A stretch of 64,000 nt of DNA, taken from Cedecea neteri (lineage in GTDB: Bacteria > Pseudomonadota > Gammaproteobacteria > Enterobacterales > Enterobacteriaceae). A model generated the notes under the pieces. That model did not search any database. It was not told the DNA's origin and saw only the letters and a list, made by a program, of their open reading frames with translations. Shown here one piece after another: positions 25,631 to 36,625 of the stretch (position 1 is the stretch's first letter; the number at the start of each line of letters is the position of its first letter). The stretch spans positions 310,001 to 374,000 of the forward strand of contig NZ_CP009459.1 of NCBI RefSeq assembly GCF_000758325.1. The letters are read 5' to 3'. The position numbers and the translations under genes were made by a program.

Positions 25631-26347
25631 TCAACCACCCGCTTTCATCAGCTGTTTGTGGGCATCCAACATTTGCTTCATCTCTTTAGGCCCCTGATAA
25701 CCCGGGATCATGCTGCCGTTGCTGAGAACGATCGCTGGCGTCCCCTGTACGCCAAACTGCACGCCCAGGTTATAGTGATTGGCCAGGTTAATGTCACAGC
25801 TTGCCGGTGCCACATCACCGCCTTTCATGGCGGCATCGAACGCTTTGTTACGATCTTTCGCGCACCAGATGGACTTCATGTCGCTCTCAGCCTGGCTTTG
25901 CAGCCCCTGGCGAGGGAATGCCAGATAACGCACGGTGATCCCCAGCGCGTTGTAGTCGCTTATCTCTTCGTGCAGCTTGTGGCAGTAGCCGCAGGTGATG
26001 TCGGTAAACACCGTAATCACATGCTGCTCCTTCGGCGCTTTGTAGATAATCATCTCTTTTTCGAGCGCGTTCAGCTTGCCGATCAGCAGTTGGTTGGTCA
26101 CGTTCACTGGCTGAGCGCCGCTCACGTCATAGAGCGGCCCCTGAATCACATGTTTGCCGTCTTCGGTAACATAAAGTACGCCGCTGTCGGTTAACACGGT
26201 TTTCATCCCGGCAACCGGTGCTGCTTGAATCTCCGCACCCTGTACGCCCAGCTTCGCCAGGGATTGTTTAATGGCGGCGTCATCCGCGTGAGCAAAACCT
26301 GAAACGGAAGCGGCCAACAGCGAAAGCAGCCAAAAACTTTTTTTCAT
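25631..26347 (-). CDS. dsbC: Thiol:disulfide interchange protein DsbC
   Basis: This periplasmic disulfide isomerase rearranges wrong disulfides and is kept reduced by DsbD. The start at 26347 gives a classical signal peptide (MKKSFWLLSLLAASVSGFAHA) and then the mature DDAAIKQSL. An upstream in-frame ATG at 26377 would spoil the signal peptide, so it was not chosen. The mature protein has the N-terminal dimerisation domain and a thioredoxin fold with catalytic CGYC in FTDITCGYCHKLH. A second cysteine pair (WCAKD, APASCD) forms the structural disulfide. It sits between xerD and recJ, as in E. coli. Confidence 0.96.
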   Translation of the reverse strand: MKKSFWLLSLLAASVSGFAHADDAAIKQSLAKLGVQGAEIQAAPVAGMKTVLTDSGVLYVTEDGKHVIQGPLYDVSGAQPVNVTNQLLIGKLNALEKEMIIYKAPKEQHVITVFTDITCGYCHKLHEEISDYNALGITVRYLAFPRQGLQSQAESDMKSIWCAKDRNKAFDAAMKGGDVAPASCDINLANHYNLGVQFGVQGTPAIVLSNGSMIPGYQGPKEMKQMLDAHKQLMKAGG

Positions 26348-26373
26348 GAGGATTCCTTTATCTCTTGTGGCAC

Positions 26374-27270
26374 TCACGCTCGAGGGTGGTGCTGTTGATG
26401 CAGCTGACGTAAACGCGCCGTCGCTACATGTGTATAAATTTGTGTGGTGGACAAATCACTATGGCCCAGCAGCATCTGTACGACACGAAGATCCGCGCCA
26501 TGGTTCAGCAGGTGCGTGGCAAAAGCGTGACGTAGCACGTGCGGAGACAGTTTTTCGCTATCGATGCCAGCCAGCACGGCATAGTGCTTAATGCGGTGCC
26601 AAAAGGTTTGCCGCGTCATTTGCTGTGCGCGATTGCTTGGGAAAAGCACATCCAGAGACTGCCCGCTTAACAACTCCGGGCGGCTATACTTCAGATACTC
26701 TTCAATCCAGTACACCGCCTCTTCGCCCAGCGGGACCAGACGCTCTTTATTACCTTTACCGATAACCCGCACCACGCCCTGCCGGAGGCTGATGTCGCTC
26801 ATTGTTAGTCCGACCAGCTCCGAGACGCGCAGCCCGGTTGCGTACAATACTTCCAGCATGGCTTTATCACGCAGCTCGATCGGCTGATCGATACACGGAG
26901 ATTGCAACAGCCGTTCAACCTGAGCCTCGCTTAAATCCTTTGGCAAACGCTGGGGAAGTTTGGGCGATGAAAGCAGCGCACTGGGATCGTCCTCCCGCAT
27001 TTTTTCGCGATACAGGTACTGAAATAACCGCCGCATAGCGCTAAGCAACCGCGCGGAACTGGTGGCTTTATAACCGCCCTCAACGCGCTCCGCAAGCAGC
27101 GACTGGAGATCCGAAGCCTGAACGGTTAAAAAACTAAGCTGGTGACGCTGCAGCCACTCGGCCACCATAGTAAGATCGCGGCGATAAGAGCTGAGCGTAT
27201 TTTCGGCCAGATTTCTTTCCAGCCACAGCGCATCCAGAAACTGTTCTATACGGATCTTATCCTGCTCCAC
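26374..27270 (-). CDS. xerD: Site-specific tyrosine recombinase XerD
   Basis: Together with XerC this enzyme resolves chromosome dimers at dif under FtsK control. The start is GTG at 27270, which gives the usual 298 residues and has CAGGAG seven bases upstream; an ATG further up would add 21 unrelated residues. The N-terminal SAM-like DNA-binding domain (RIEQFLDALWLERNLAENTL) is followed by the catalytic domain. Its Arg is in ATGLRVSEL, its His-x-x-Arg in SPHVLRHAFATH, its second His in LLGHSDLSTTQ and its nucleophile Tyr in IYTHV. It is transcribed towards dsbC and recJ and divergently from fldB. Confidence 0.96.
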   Translation of the reverse strand: MEQDKIRIEQFLDALWLERNLAENTLSSYRRDLTMVAEWLQRHQLSFLTVQASDLQSLLAERVEGGYKATSSARLLSAMRRLFQYLYREKMREDDPSALLSSPKLPQRLPKDLSEAQVERLLQSPCIDQPIELRDKAMLEVLYATGLRVSELVGLTMSDISLRQGVVRVIGKGNKERLVPLGEEAVYWIEEYLKYSRPELLSGQSLDVLFPSNRAQQMTRQTFWHRIKHYAVLAGIDSEKLSPHVLRHAFATHLLNHGADLRVVQMLLGHSDLSTTQIYTHVATARLRQLHQQHHPRA

Positions 27271-27372
27271 GCTCCACTCCTGATTTGGCGAATTGTGTCC
27301 ATTATGCATGATGGCGAGCGGGATCTGGTACACTTGGCCATCTGCACGCGATTAAAATGAGTTGTTATTGCT

Positions 27373-27894
27373 ATGAACATTGGTCTTTTTTACGGCTCCA
27401 GCACCTGCTATACCGAAATGGCCGCCGAAAAAATTCGCGACATTATTGGCCCGGAACTGGTGACGCTTCATAACCTGAAAGATGACGCCCCGGCCTTGAT
27501 GGAGCAGTATGACGTTCTGATCCTTGGCATCCCGACCTGGGATTTTGGCGAACTGCAGGAAGACTGGGAAACCGTCTGGCCGCAGTTGGATGAACTGAAC
27601 CTGGAAGGCAAACTCGTGGCGCTTTACGGCATGGGTGACCAGCTTGGCTACGGTGAGTGGTTCCTGGATGCGTTAGGCATGCTGCACGACAAACTGGCAC
27701 CGCGCGGGGCGCAATTCATCGGCTACTGGCCGACAGATGGCTACGAATTTACCAGCCCAAAACCCGTGATTGCTGACGGACAGCTGTTTGTTGGCCTTGC
27801 GCTGGATGAAACCAATCAGTACGACCTAAGTGACGAACGCATTGAAACCTGGTGTGAGCAGATTCTTGGCGAAATGGCCGAGCGCTTTGCTTAA
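27373..27894 (+). CDS. fldB: Flavodoxin 2
   Basis: This small FMN-containing electron carrier has 173 residues. The phosphate-binding loop is [13 protein letters not shown] at the N-terminus, and the flavin-stacking loops are around [15 protein letters not shown] and [14 protein letters not shown]. In E. coli FldB is a stress-related flavodoxin distinct from the essential FldA; the location between xerD and cptA identifies this gene as FldB. It converges with cptA, with a four-base overlap of the two ends, so no terminator lies between them. Confidence 0.95.
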   Translation: MNIGLFYGSSTCYTEMAAEKIRDIIGPELVTLHNLKDDAPALMEQYDVLILGIPTWDFGELQEDWETVWPQLDELNLEGKLVALYGMGDQLGYGEWFLDALGMLHDKLAPRGAQFIGYWPTDGYEFTSPKPVIADGQLFVGLALDETNQYDLSDERIETWCEQILGEMAERFA

Positions 27895-28313
27895 ATCTGC
27901 CCGCTTCCGCTCGCCTGTTGCTGCATCAGCAGGCGGCGTAGATCTCGCCATTCACCGATATCCATGCTGTCAGCTGCCAGCCAAAGATGCTGGCAACGAT
28001 GTTTTCCGGCACGACGCAGTCTTAGCATCGCCCCGCTGTCAATAAGCCACGGATTTCCGACGATATCCCAGTCACGCCCCTGCCAGCGCAGGCGAAAGTC
28101 CGCCAGCAGTTTAATTTCGCCCTGGCGAGCGTGAATACGGCGCTGGCTGCGTACGCTGTCGAAAACCACAAGGGAAAGCAGCAGCATCCAGACGAGCGTA
28201 TAGCTCATCGGCCACGGCATTAGCAGCACGAACAGCGCCACCAGGCCGTGGAGGAGCAATGACATCCATTGCGCGCGCCAGGAAACCCGGAGATCAGATT
28301 GCCACAGGACCAC
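27891..28313 (-). CDS. cptA: CptA/YgfX membrane protein
   Basis: This 140-residue inner-membrane protein has two closely spaced membrane helices (about residues 16-48) and a cytoplasmic C-terminal domain ([27 protein letters not shown]). E. coli YgfX/CptA was described as a toxin-like inhibitor of MreB and FtsZ paired with CptB/SdhE; other work ties SdhE to flavinylation instead. The start lies inside sdhE (20-base overlap), so both are translated from one message. The role in this organism is not evident from sequence. Confidence 0.9.
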   Translation of the reverse strand: MVLWQSDLRVSWRAQWMSLLLHGLVALFVLLMPWPMSYTLVWMLLLSLVVFDSVRSQRRIHARQGEIKLLADFRLRWQGRDWDIVGNPWLIDSGAMLRLRRAGKHRCQHLWLAADSMDIGEWRDLRRLLMQQQASGSGQI

Positions 28314-28560
28314 GTTCTTTATTCCGTGTCTGAATCAGGGCAACCATACGCTGAAGCTCGGCATCTGCTGGTTTACCGTGGTTCATCAACCAGTTAAACA
28401 GGTCTGGATCGTCTGACTCTAGCAGGCGAACAAACAGCTGCTTATCGCTGTCGCTGAGCGTTTCATATTCATGTTCGAAGAACGGCATAATCGAAATATC
28501 GAGCTCGCGCATTCCACGGCGGCATGCCCAGTGAATTCGGGCTTTATTATTGATATCCAT
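28294..28560 (-). CDS. sdhE: FAD assembly factor SdhE
   Basis: This 88-residue helical protein helps attach FAD covalently to succinate dehydrogenase and fumarate reductase. The signature RGMRELD (in [15 protein letters not shown]) and the C-terminal block [14 protein letters not shown] are the family's conserved faces. The start at 28560 ([11 protein letters not shown]) matches E. coli; two residues upstream would be extra. It overlaps cptA downstream and is divergent from ygfZ, a conserved arrangement in enterics. Confidence 0.95.
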   Translation of the reverse strand: MDINNKARIHWACRRGMRELDISIMPFFEHEYETLSDSDKQLFVRLLESDDPDLFNWLMNHGKPADAELQRMVALIQTRNKERGPVAI

Positions 28561-28806
28561 GTGCACTTTCCTGCTTAGCCATCAAGTTGGGTACGGAGTT
28601 AGTGTAACGTGTTTTTGTCACCGGGATTACCTGAATGTTCCATTGTGCGCGCTTTCCCCACACAAACCCGTGTAACAGCACCGATTGCACAAGATTCCCC
28701 GAGGCAACACGCAAACGCACGAATGGCGTTATCAAACTGCTTGCATTGCCCTCTGGCTCTTTTACCATTGAGAAATTAAACCGTTGGATAACCCGGGATC
28801 TTTGTT

Positions 28807-29793
28807 ATGGCTTTTAATCCGTTTCCTCCTCGCCAGCCCAGTGCCGCCGCCCGTCTACCGCTGACATTAATGACGCTCGACGACTGGGCTCTCGTGACTG
28901 CCGTGGGTGCAGACACTGAGAAATATCTTCAGGGTCAAGTGACTGCCGACGTCGCGAAACTTGACGCGGGCCAGCATCTGCTCTGCGCCCATTGCGATGC
29001 CAAAGGGAAGATGTGGAGTAACCTGCGCCTGTTTCATCGCGGTGAAGGCTTTGCGTTTATCGAGCGTCGTAATCTGCGTGATGCCCAGCTCACGGAGCTG
29101 AAGAAATATTCCGTTTTTTCCAAAGTCACCTTTAATGCAGATGATGCAAGCGTCTTGTTAGGGCTGGCTGGTTTCCAGGCGCGTTCTGCGCTTGCAGCCG
29201 TTTTCGATACGCTGCCGGATGAAGAGACTCAGGTTGTTCAGCACGGCGCAACGACGTTGCTGTGGTTAAGCCTGCCGGCGGAACGCTTCCTCATTGTCAC
29301 TGACGAAGAAACGGCTCAGGTATTAAGCGAAAAACTCAGTGAAGAAGCCCAACGTAATGATAGCCAGCAGTGGCTGGCACTGGATATCGAAGGCGGATTG
29401 CCGGTCATTGATAGCGTAAACAGCGCACAGTTTATTCCACAGGCAACAAACCTTCAGGCGCTGGGCGGTATCAGCTTTAAAAAAGGCTGCTACACCGGGC
29501 AGGAAATGGTTGCCCGAGCCAAGTTCCGCGGGGCAAATAAACGCGCACTCTGGCTGCTGGCCGGGAGCGCAAGCCGCGTGCCTGAAGCAGGCGAAGATCT
29601 TGAATTGCAGATGGGTGAAAACTGGCGTCGTACCGGCACCGTGCTGGCCGCTTCGCGATTAGAAGATGGTCGTCTTGTTGTGCAGGCGGTGATGAACAAC
29701 GATCTTGAGCCGGACAGCGTCTTGCGCGTACGAGACGATGCAAACAGCAAGCTGGCGCTTGAGCCACTCCCTTATTCTCTGGAAGAGAATTAA
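28807..29793 (+). CDS. ygfZ: tRNA-modifying/iron-sulfur maintenance protein YgfZ
   Basis: This 328-residue folate-binding protein of the GcvT-like fold supports certain iron-sulfur enzymes such as MiaB. The invariant motif KGCYTGQE (in [23 protein letters not shown], about residues 223-245) contains the essential cysteine. The N-terminal GcvT-like part has [28 protein letters not shown] split over strands. Length and neighbours (sdhE divergent, trhA convergent) match E. coli. A GAGCCCC/GGGGCTC terminator follows. Confidence 0.95.
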   Translation: MAFNPFPPRQPSAAARLPLTLMTLDDWALVTAVGADTEKYLQGQVTADVAKLDAGQHLLCAHCDAKGKMWSNLRLFHRGEGFAFIERRNLRDAQLTELKKYSVFSKVTFNADDASVLLGLAGFQARSALAAVFDTLPDEETQVVQHGATTLLWLSLPAERFLIVTDEETAQVLSEKLSEEAQRNDSQQWLALDIEGGLPVIDSVNSAQFIPQATNLQALGGISFKKGCYTGQEMVARAKFRGANKRALWLLAGSASRVPEAGEDLELQMGENWRRTGTVLAASRLEDGRLVVQAVMNNDLEPDSVLRVRDDANSKLALEPLPYSLEEN

Positions 29794-29802
29794 TCGAACG
29801 CT

Positions 29803-29829
29803 GAGCCCCGAAACCGGGGCTCAATAATT
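29803..29829 (+). terminator. Terminator after ygfZ
   Basis: GAGCCCC (29803-29809) pairs with GGGGCTC (29816-29822) around GAAAC-type loop bases, and AATAATTT follows. It separates ygfZ from the converging trhA. Confidence 0.75.
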
Positions 29830-29851
29830 TGATTTTGGCGAGCCAGACGCT

Positions 29852-30544
<693 letters not shown>

Positions 30545-30679
30545 CTAGCCTAACTGAGAATGATTCCAGTGAACACATGTAAGCTAAAATAAATATGTGA
30601 GCGTCTGTGACGGCTCCCTTCCTCAGTCTGGAGGGTTTCTTTTACAATCAAACGACAGCAAAAAACGAAGGAAAACACG

Positions 30680-31273
30680 ATGCAGCAGGCATTTGGTGAA
30701 ATGAGTGAAGTCATCCATTTTCTGATGGAGATTGATAAGCTGAAGCTGGTTCAACGCCGCACCAAAATCATTGGCCATGAACGACATGAAAACTCTGCCG
30801 AGCACAGCTGGCACTTCGCCGTGGCGGCGATGAGTCTGGCTCCCTGGGCCGAAAAAGAGGTGAATATCCAGCGCGTGATCCAAATGGCTCTGTTGCACGA
30901 CATCGTGGAAATCGATGTTGGCGATGTGCTGGTTTATGACATTGCGGCCCGTGAAGCCATTGCCGACAAAGAAGCCGCTGCCGCACGCCGCCTGTTTGGT
31001 TTATTACCCGCGCCGCAGGGGCCACAATTCCTCGCACTGTGGGAAGAATATGAGTCGGGCGCCAGCCCTGATGCTCGTTTTGCCGGAGCACTGGATCGTA
31101 TTTTGCCTATCCTGCTGAACCTGCATAACGAAGGGCAGAGCTGGCGGGAGAATAATATTTCCCTGCAACAGGTATTAACCCGCAACGCACAGGTGGGAGA
31201 AAGCTGGCCGGAATTATGGCAACATGTCGAGCGCCAATTATATCTGGCGCACGAAAAAGGCTGGCTGCGTTAG
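30680..31273 (+). CDS. HD-domain hydrolase (YfbR/HDDC2-like)
   Basis: This 197-residue metal-dependent phosphohydrolase of the HD_3 type has metal ligands in NSAEHSWHFA (His42), LLHDIVEID (His73-Asp74, Glu77) and a later Asp near VLVYD. Characterised relatives such as YfbR hydrolyse deoxynucleoside 5'-monophosphates, but this is not the yfbR locus, so the substrate is only inferred. In E. coli the same interval holds yqfB (an ASCH-domain amidohydrolase), which is absent here. The RpiR regulator starts 42 bases downstream. Confidence 0.86.
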   Translation: MQQAFGEMSEVIHFLMEIDKLKLVQRRTKIIGHERHENSAEHSWHFAVAAMSLAPWAEKEVNIQRVIQMALLHDIVEIDVGDVLVYDIAAREAIADKEAAAARRLFGLLPAPQGPQFLALWEEYESGASPDARFAGALDRILPILLNLHNEGQSWRENNISLQQVLTRNAQVGESWPELWQHVERQLYLAHEKGWLR

Positions 31274-31315
31274 CCCTGGCCGTTAGCAAAAGTCGACTCA
31301 GCAGGAAGAGAGAGT

Positions 31316-32044
31316 ATGTTTACCCACGCGGCAATCGCCAACCTGAACGGTCTGGAAATGATGGTCTACAACTTTGTCATTAAAAACAAAGACAAAGTGA
31401 TGTACATGACCATCCGTGAGCTGGCAGATGCCGCAGGCGTCTCCACCACCACCGTGCTGCGTTTTTGCCGCAAGCTCAACTGTGAAGGGTATTCTGAGTT
31501 TCGCGTTCGCTTTAAATTATTTCTGGAGCAAACGGAAACTCAGCCCGCTAATTTCGGCAGCAGCGAAATTATTAGTTTTTTTAAGAGTACAAATAATGAA
31601 GAGTTCGATAATTTAATCGACCACGCCGTAGATATTATTTGTTCCTCCGAGCGTATTATTTTTGTTGGCGCGGGAACATCCGGTGCTTTAGCTAAATATG
31701 GCGCGCGCTTTTTCTCAAACGTTGGTAAATTTAGCAACCATATTGATGATCCTTATTTCCCGGTCACCAATGATATGGCACGCAACGCGCTGGCTATTGT
31801 GCTTTCCGTTTCCGGTGAGACGGAGGAGATCCTCCGCTTTGCCAGCCAGTTCAGCCTTCACCACTGTAAAGTGATGTCTGTCACCAGCCATGAGAACTCG
31901 TCGCTGGCTAAGTTAGCCGACTTTAATATTTCCTGGCATATTCCACCGGTACGTATTGCCGGTGTGTATGACATCACTACACAAATTCCCGTTATTTATA
32001 TTCTTGAAACCATTGGCCGCCGTCTGGCAAAAAGAATGCTATAA
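31316..32044 (+). CDS. RpiR/MurR-family sugar-phosphate-sensing regulator
   Basis: This 242-residue transcription factor has an N-terminal HTH_6 domain (IRELADAAGVSTTTVLRFCRKLNCEGYSEFRVRFK, residues about 32-66) and a C-terminal SIS sugar-isomerase-like domain (ERIIFVGAGTSGALAKYGARFF, then VLSVSGETEEILRF) that binds a phosphosugar. It is 164 bases upstream of bglA in the same orientation and is not next to bglA in E. coli. Control of bglA by a phospho-beta-glucoside is the simplest reading. There is no PTS gene in the window to go with it. Confidence 0.9.
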   Translation: MFTHAAIANLNGLEMMVYNFVIKNKDKVMYMTIRELADAAGVSTTTVLRFCRKLNCEGYSEFRVRFKLFLEQTETQPANFGSSEIISFFKSTNNEEFDNLIDHAVDIICSSERIIFVGAGTSGALAKYGARFFSNVGKFSNHIDDPYFPVTNDMARNALAIVLSVSGETEEILRFASQFSLHHCKVMSVTSHENSSLAKLADFNISWHIPPVRIAGVYDITTQIPVIYILETIGRRLAKRML

Positions 32045-32064
32045 AAAACACCCTGTTTTTTATT

Positions 32065-32078
32065 TGTGACAAATCACA
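32065..32078 (+). promoter_or_regulatory. Palindrome upstream of bglA: candidate operator
   Basis: TGTGACAAATCACA is a TGTGA/TCACA inverted repeat with a four-base spacer, 131 bases before bglA. CRP needs a six-base spacer, so this is more likely an operator for the neighbouring RpiR regulator or chance. Just before it, AAAAAACA/TGTTTTTT (32043-32061) forms an AT-only hairpin that may end the regulator transcript. Confidence 0.35.
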
Positions 32079-32202
32079 ATTCACGCTATTTGTTATATCG
32101 TGACAATCCTTTTTCATTTGTTAGACTCCAAAACAGAAATAATAAATTCAGCGCCACAGCGTGATTCAACGCACACTATTTTCTGCGCTAACGATGAGAT
32201 GA

Positions 32203-33642
<1,440 letters not shown>

Positions 33643-33645
33643 AGC

Positions 33646-33672
33646 AAAAGGCGCCTTCACGGCGCCTTTCTT
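33646..33672 (+). terminator. Bidirectional terminator between bglA and the sensor kinase gene
   Basis: AAAGGCGCC (33647-33655) pairs with GGCGCCTTT (33661-33669) around TTCAC, followed by CTT. The A-rich left side serves the converging kinase gene. Confidence 0.85.
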
Positions 33673-33674
33673 AT

Positions 33675-35141
33675 TTAAACGGGTAAGCCAAACCGGAAAC
33701 AGGCCCCGCGTTTTGGCTGGTCCACCAGCGAAATATCGCTGCCGTGCAGTTGCAGCATCTGGCGCACAATCATCAACCCAAGCCCGCCAACCCTGAGCCG
33801 GGATTGATTCACAATCGAAGGTCGCACAAACAACCCTTCTTTTAGCTCCTGCGGAATGCCTGGCCCGCTGTCACTAACCTGCACCATGACTTTATCCAGC
33901 TCTTTCCACAGCCGGACGGAAATCATGCCTTTGTCCGGCGTATGGCGAATGGCGTTGTCCAACAGATTGGTCAACACACGCTCGATCATGCTGACATCAG
34001 CTTCAATTAGCGGCAATCCAGGCTGGATGTCAGCCAAAAGTTCAAGTTGGCGAGTTTGCGCCGGCAGCTCAAATTTCTGGAACACATCCTGCAGCAATTC
34101 GCTCAGGGAGAAGCTCTCTTTGTGCGGTTTCACCACCCCATATTCCAGCCGTGCCAGTTCGAACAGCGACTGCGCCAGCGCCCCCACCTTCTGGCTCTGG
34201 GCCAGCGCAATATCCAGATAACGCTTTTTCTCCGCTTCGCTCAGCGTGGCTGACATGACCGACAGGCTTTCGAGGTAACCATGCAGCGACGTTAGCGGCG
34301 TTCGCAGGTCATGGGAGATATTGGCAATAAATTCACGGCGCAGCTGATCTTGCTGGGTCAGGCTATGCCACTGTTCGGAGATTCTCCCGGCCATAGCAAT
34401 AACCCCATGCCGCAGTTGGGCCAGCTCATCCCCGTCTCCTCCAGGATTTTGCGGCAGAGCCGCCATCGCCTGCATTTCGGCCATTCCGCCTGATTCAAGC
34501 GCCTTAACGTGCTGCGAAAGTTCGCGTAACGGGCGTGTGATCCAGCGAAACGCAAGGCCACCCACCACCAGCCCCAGCACGCAGATCAGGCTGAGTAGAA
34601 ACAGACTTAGCTTCAACACAGCATCGAATTGAGCACTGTTGGCAAGCTGGTTGTAGGTCTCCCCCAGCAGCACTACGTACAAATAGCCCTCAAGCTTGCC
34701 GTCCCGCATCATTGGCGCCACGCTAAACACCTTCTGCCCGTCCAGGCTGCGCGGGTCGTCGCCATAAAGAGGGAATTTGCCGCCGTTCAGCGCGGCCCTC
34801 AGCGGAGCGAGATCGACCTGATGGCGCTTGATATGCCCATCCGGGGCTGCATCGCCAATGATATTGCCTTGTTTATCCAGCAGATAAACTTCCACGCTGG
34901 GGTTAACGGCCATCAGATGGTCGAACAGCGTGCGCACCGAGTCTTTGTTCAGCCCGTCCTGCCCGAGCAGCGGGTAGCTCTGGTTGATGTGCTGCGCCAG
35001 GTCACCGGAAAGCTGCTGAATCACGGCCTGGCTGTACTGCGTGCTGGTACGCACTTGCAGCCAGCCCAAAAAGGCGCAGGCGGTCAGCAGCAATACGGCA
35101 AAAACCAGCGTCAGGCGACGGGAAAGCGTAAGAATTCGCAT
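33675..35141 (-). CDS. Two-component sensor histidine kinase
   Basis: This 488-residue inner-membrane kinase has TM1 (about residues 9-28), a periplasmic domain of about 145 residues, TM2 (about 176-200), a HAMP linker and a HisKA domain with phospho-acceptor His277 in FIANISHDLRTPL. The catalytic ATPase domain follows, with its N box (LDNAIRHTPDKG), VSDSGPGIP and GGLGLMIV. The periplasmic part contains VEVYLLDKQGNIIGDAAP, a PAS/Cache-like text. I chose ATG 35141, four bases after the regulator stop; an in-frame ATG at 35228 lies inside the regulator gene. It is paired with the response regulator and faces the cytochrome/Mo-enzyme genes. Confidence 0.91.
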   Translation of the reverse strand: MRILTLSRRLTLVFAVLLLTACAFLGWLQVRTSTQYSQAVIQQLSGDLAQHINQSYPLLGQDGLNKDSVRTLFDHLMAVNPSVEVYLLDKQGNIIGDAAPDGHIKRHQVDLAPLRAALNGGKFPLYGDDPRSLDGQKVFSVAPMMRDGKLEGYLYVVLLGETYNQLANSAQFDAVLKLSLFLLSLICVLGLVVGGLAFRWITRPLRELSQHVKALESGGMAEMQAMAALPQNPGGDGDELAQLRHGVIAMAGRISEQWHSLTQQDQLRREFIANISHDLRTPLTSLHGYLESLSVMSATLSEAEKKRYLDIALAQSQKVGALAQSLFELARLEYGVVKPHKESFSLSELLQDVFQKFELPAQTRQLELLADIQPGLPLIEADVSMIERVLTNLLDNAIRHTPDKGMISVRLWKELDKVMVQVSDSGPGIPQELKEGLFVRPSIVNQSRLRVGGLGLMIVRQMLQLHGSDISLVDQPKRGACFRFGLPV

Positions 35142-35145
35142 AGGG

Positions 35146-35874
35146 TTACTCACGTATCTGGGCGGTAAACTTGTAGCCTTTACCCCACACGGTGCGGATA
35201 AAATTCGGCTCCGCCGGGTTATCTTCAATCTTGATGCGCAGCCGGTTGATATGGGTGTTTACGGTGTGCTCATAGCCTTCGTGCTGGTAGCCCCAAACCT
35301 GGTTGAGCAGGTGCAGACGCGAAAACACTTTGTCCGGGTTGCGGGCAAAGAAGTAGAGCAAATCAAACTCTCGCGGGGTGAGCTCCACGGGCATCTGATT
35401 CAGCCGAACATCTCGGGCCAACGGATCAATTGTCAGCGGGCCAAACGTCAGCGTGCCTGCGTCTATCTTGAGGTTTTGGCTCATGGCCTCCTGACGGCGG
35501 AACAGTGCCTTCACGCGGGCGACCAGTTCGAGCATCGAAAAAGGTTTTGCCAGGTAGTCGTCCGCGCCCAGCTCAAGCCCCAGCACGCGGTGCGTTTCGC
35601 TGGAGCGAGCGCTGATCATAATAATCGGCGTGTAGCGCGTCATGCTTCTGGCAAAGCGGCAAATCTCCAGGCCATCGACACCGGGCAGCATCAGATCGAG
35701 AATCAGCGCATCCCAGCCACCCTGCCTGAGCTTTTCCAGGCCGACATTGCCGTCGGCGGCATGCACAATCTCAAAGCCTTCTTCCCGCAAATGCAGTTGC
35801 AGAAGCTCGGCGATATTTTCGTCGTCTTCTACGATCAGTATTTTTTTTGCCTGATTCACTTTGTCTGTCCCCAC
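35146..35874 (-). CDS. OmpR-family response regulator
   Basis: This 242-residue regulator has a receiver domain with acidic pocket VEDDEN, phospho-acceptor Asp60 in LILDLMLPGVDG, the Ser/Thr in IIMISARS and Lys in DDYLAKPF. It is followed by a winged-helix DNA-binding domain (VELTPREFDLLYFFARNPDKVFSR, then EHTVNTHINRLRIKIE and FIRTVWGKGYKF). It is the first gene of the pair with the sensor kinase. Its start lies 130 bases from the divergent cytochrome gene, so it most likely controls that cytochrome-oxidoreductase-MXKDX run. Confidence 0.94.
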   Translation of the reverse strand: MGTDKVNQAKKILIVEDDENIAELLQLHLREEGFEIVHAADGNVGLEKLRQGGWDALILDLMLPGVDGLEICRFARSMTRYTPIIMISARSSETHRVLGLELGADDYLAKPFSMLELVARVKALFRRQEAMSQNLKIDAGTLTFGPLTIDPLARDVRLNQMPVELTPREFDLLYFFARNPDKVFSRLHLLNQVWGYQHEGYEHTVNTHINRLRIKIEDNPAEPNFIRTVWGKGYKFTAQIRE

Positions 35875-35896
35875 ACGCCTGGCATAGCCAAAGTTT

Positions 35897-35923
35897 ACAC
35901 AACTCGCGTCGGTTAAGTTGTCA
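35897..35923. promoter_or_regulatory. Imperfect inverted repeat in the divergent promoter region
   Basis: ACACAACT (35897-35904) and AGTTGTCA (35916-35923) form an inverted repeat with six of eight pairs, centred between the response regulator and the cytochrome gene. It is a candidate binding site for the regulator; the match is modest. Confidence 0.3.
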
Positions 35924-36004
35924 CATTTAATTTAACTTTGCGTGAGGCAATGGGGAACAAATCTGGCCAATACTCGCTGCATCGAATTACGAGGAAGCCG
36001 GACG

Positions 36005-36616
36005 ATGGAAAGCTCAACGCTGCATACCGCCCCAACGCTCATTCACCCGCTATGGCTGAGGCTCTGCCACTGGCTGAATGCGCTGGCGATCCTGATTATG
36101 GTCACCAGCGGCTGGCGCATTTATAACGCCTCTCCACTGTTTCATTTCCAGTTTGCCAACGAATTGACGCTCGGCGGCTGGCTGGGCGGCGCGCTGCAGT
36201 GGCACTTTGCCGGGATGTGGCTGTTTGCGGTCAACGGCGTGATTTATCTGCTGTGCAATCTCTTCAGCGGCCGCTTTAAGCAGAAATACTGGCCCTTATC
36301 GCCTCGTGAATTCTTCCAGGATGCGTTTGCGGCGCTGCGGGGGAAATTAGCCCACGCTGACCTGAGCCATTACAACATGGTGCAAAAAGCCGCTTATCTG
36401 TTTGTTATCGCTGACTGTCTACTGCTGGTTGTGTCAGGCCTGGTGGTGTGGAAATCCGTGCAGTTTGCCCTGCTGCGAGAATTGCTTGGCGGCTACGACA
36501 CGGCGAGGTTTATCCACTTTTATGCCATGTCCGCACTCGTCGGTTTCGTGGCGATTCATCTGCTGATGGTGGCGCTGGTGCCACGCACGTTGCTCGCCAT
36601 GCTCCGTGGCCGCTGA
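36005..36616 (+). CDS. b-type cytochrome (cytochrome b561/thiosulfate-reductase type)
   Basis: This 203-residue, four-helix membrane protein binds heme b and would pass electrons from quinol to a periplasmic partner. Histidines placed in or beside the helices are His14, His22 (LCHWLNALAIL), His67 (LQWHFAG), His171 (RFIHFYAMS) and His185 (VAIHLLMV), as in the Ni/Fe-hydrogenase/b561 family. I chose ATG 36005 because GAGGAAG is eight bases upstream; an in-frame ATG at 35942 would add an unlikely polar leader. It precedes the molybdopterin enzyme by nine bases, so it is the likely electron donor. Confidence 0.9.
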   Translation: MESSTLHTAPTLIHPLWLRLCHWLNALAILIMVTSGWRIYNASPLFHFQFANELTLGGWLGGALQWHFAGMWLFAVNGVIYLLCNLFSGRFKQKYWPLSPREFFQDAFAALRGKLAHADLSHYNMVQKAAYLFVIADCLLLVVSGLVVWKSVQFALLRELLGGYDTARFIHFYAMSALVGFVAIHLLMVALVPRTLLAMLRGR

Positions 36617-36625
36617 GGAAGAAAC

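Noticed and set aside
26374-27270. Tyrosine recombinase as a sign of a mobile element
   Set aside because: Length, text and neighbours (fldB, dsbC, recJ) identify the housekeeping XerD.
32065-32078. CRP site upstream of bglA
   Set aside because: The TGTGA and TCACA halves are separated by four bases instead of six, which does not fit CRP.
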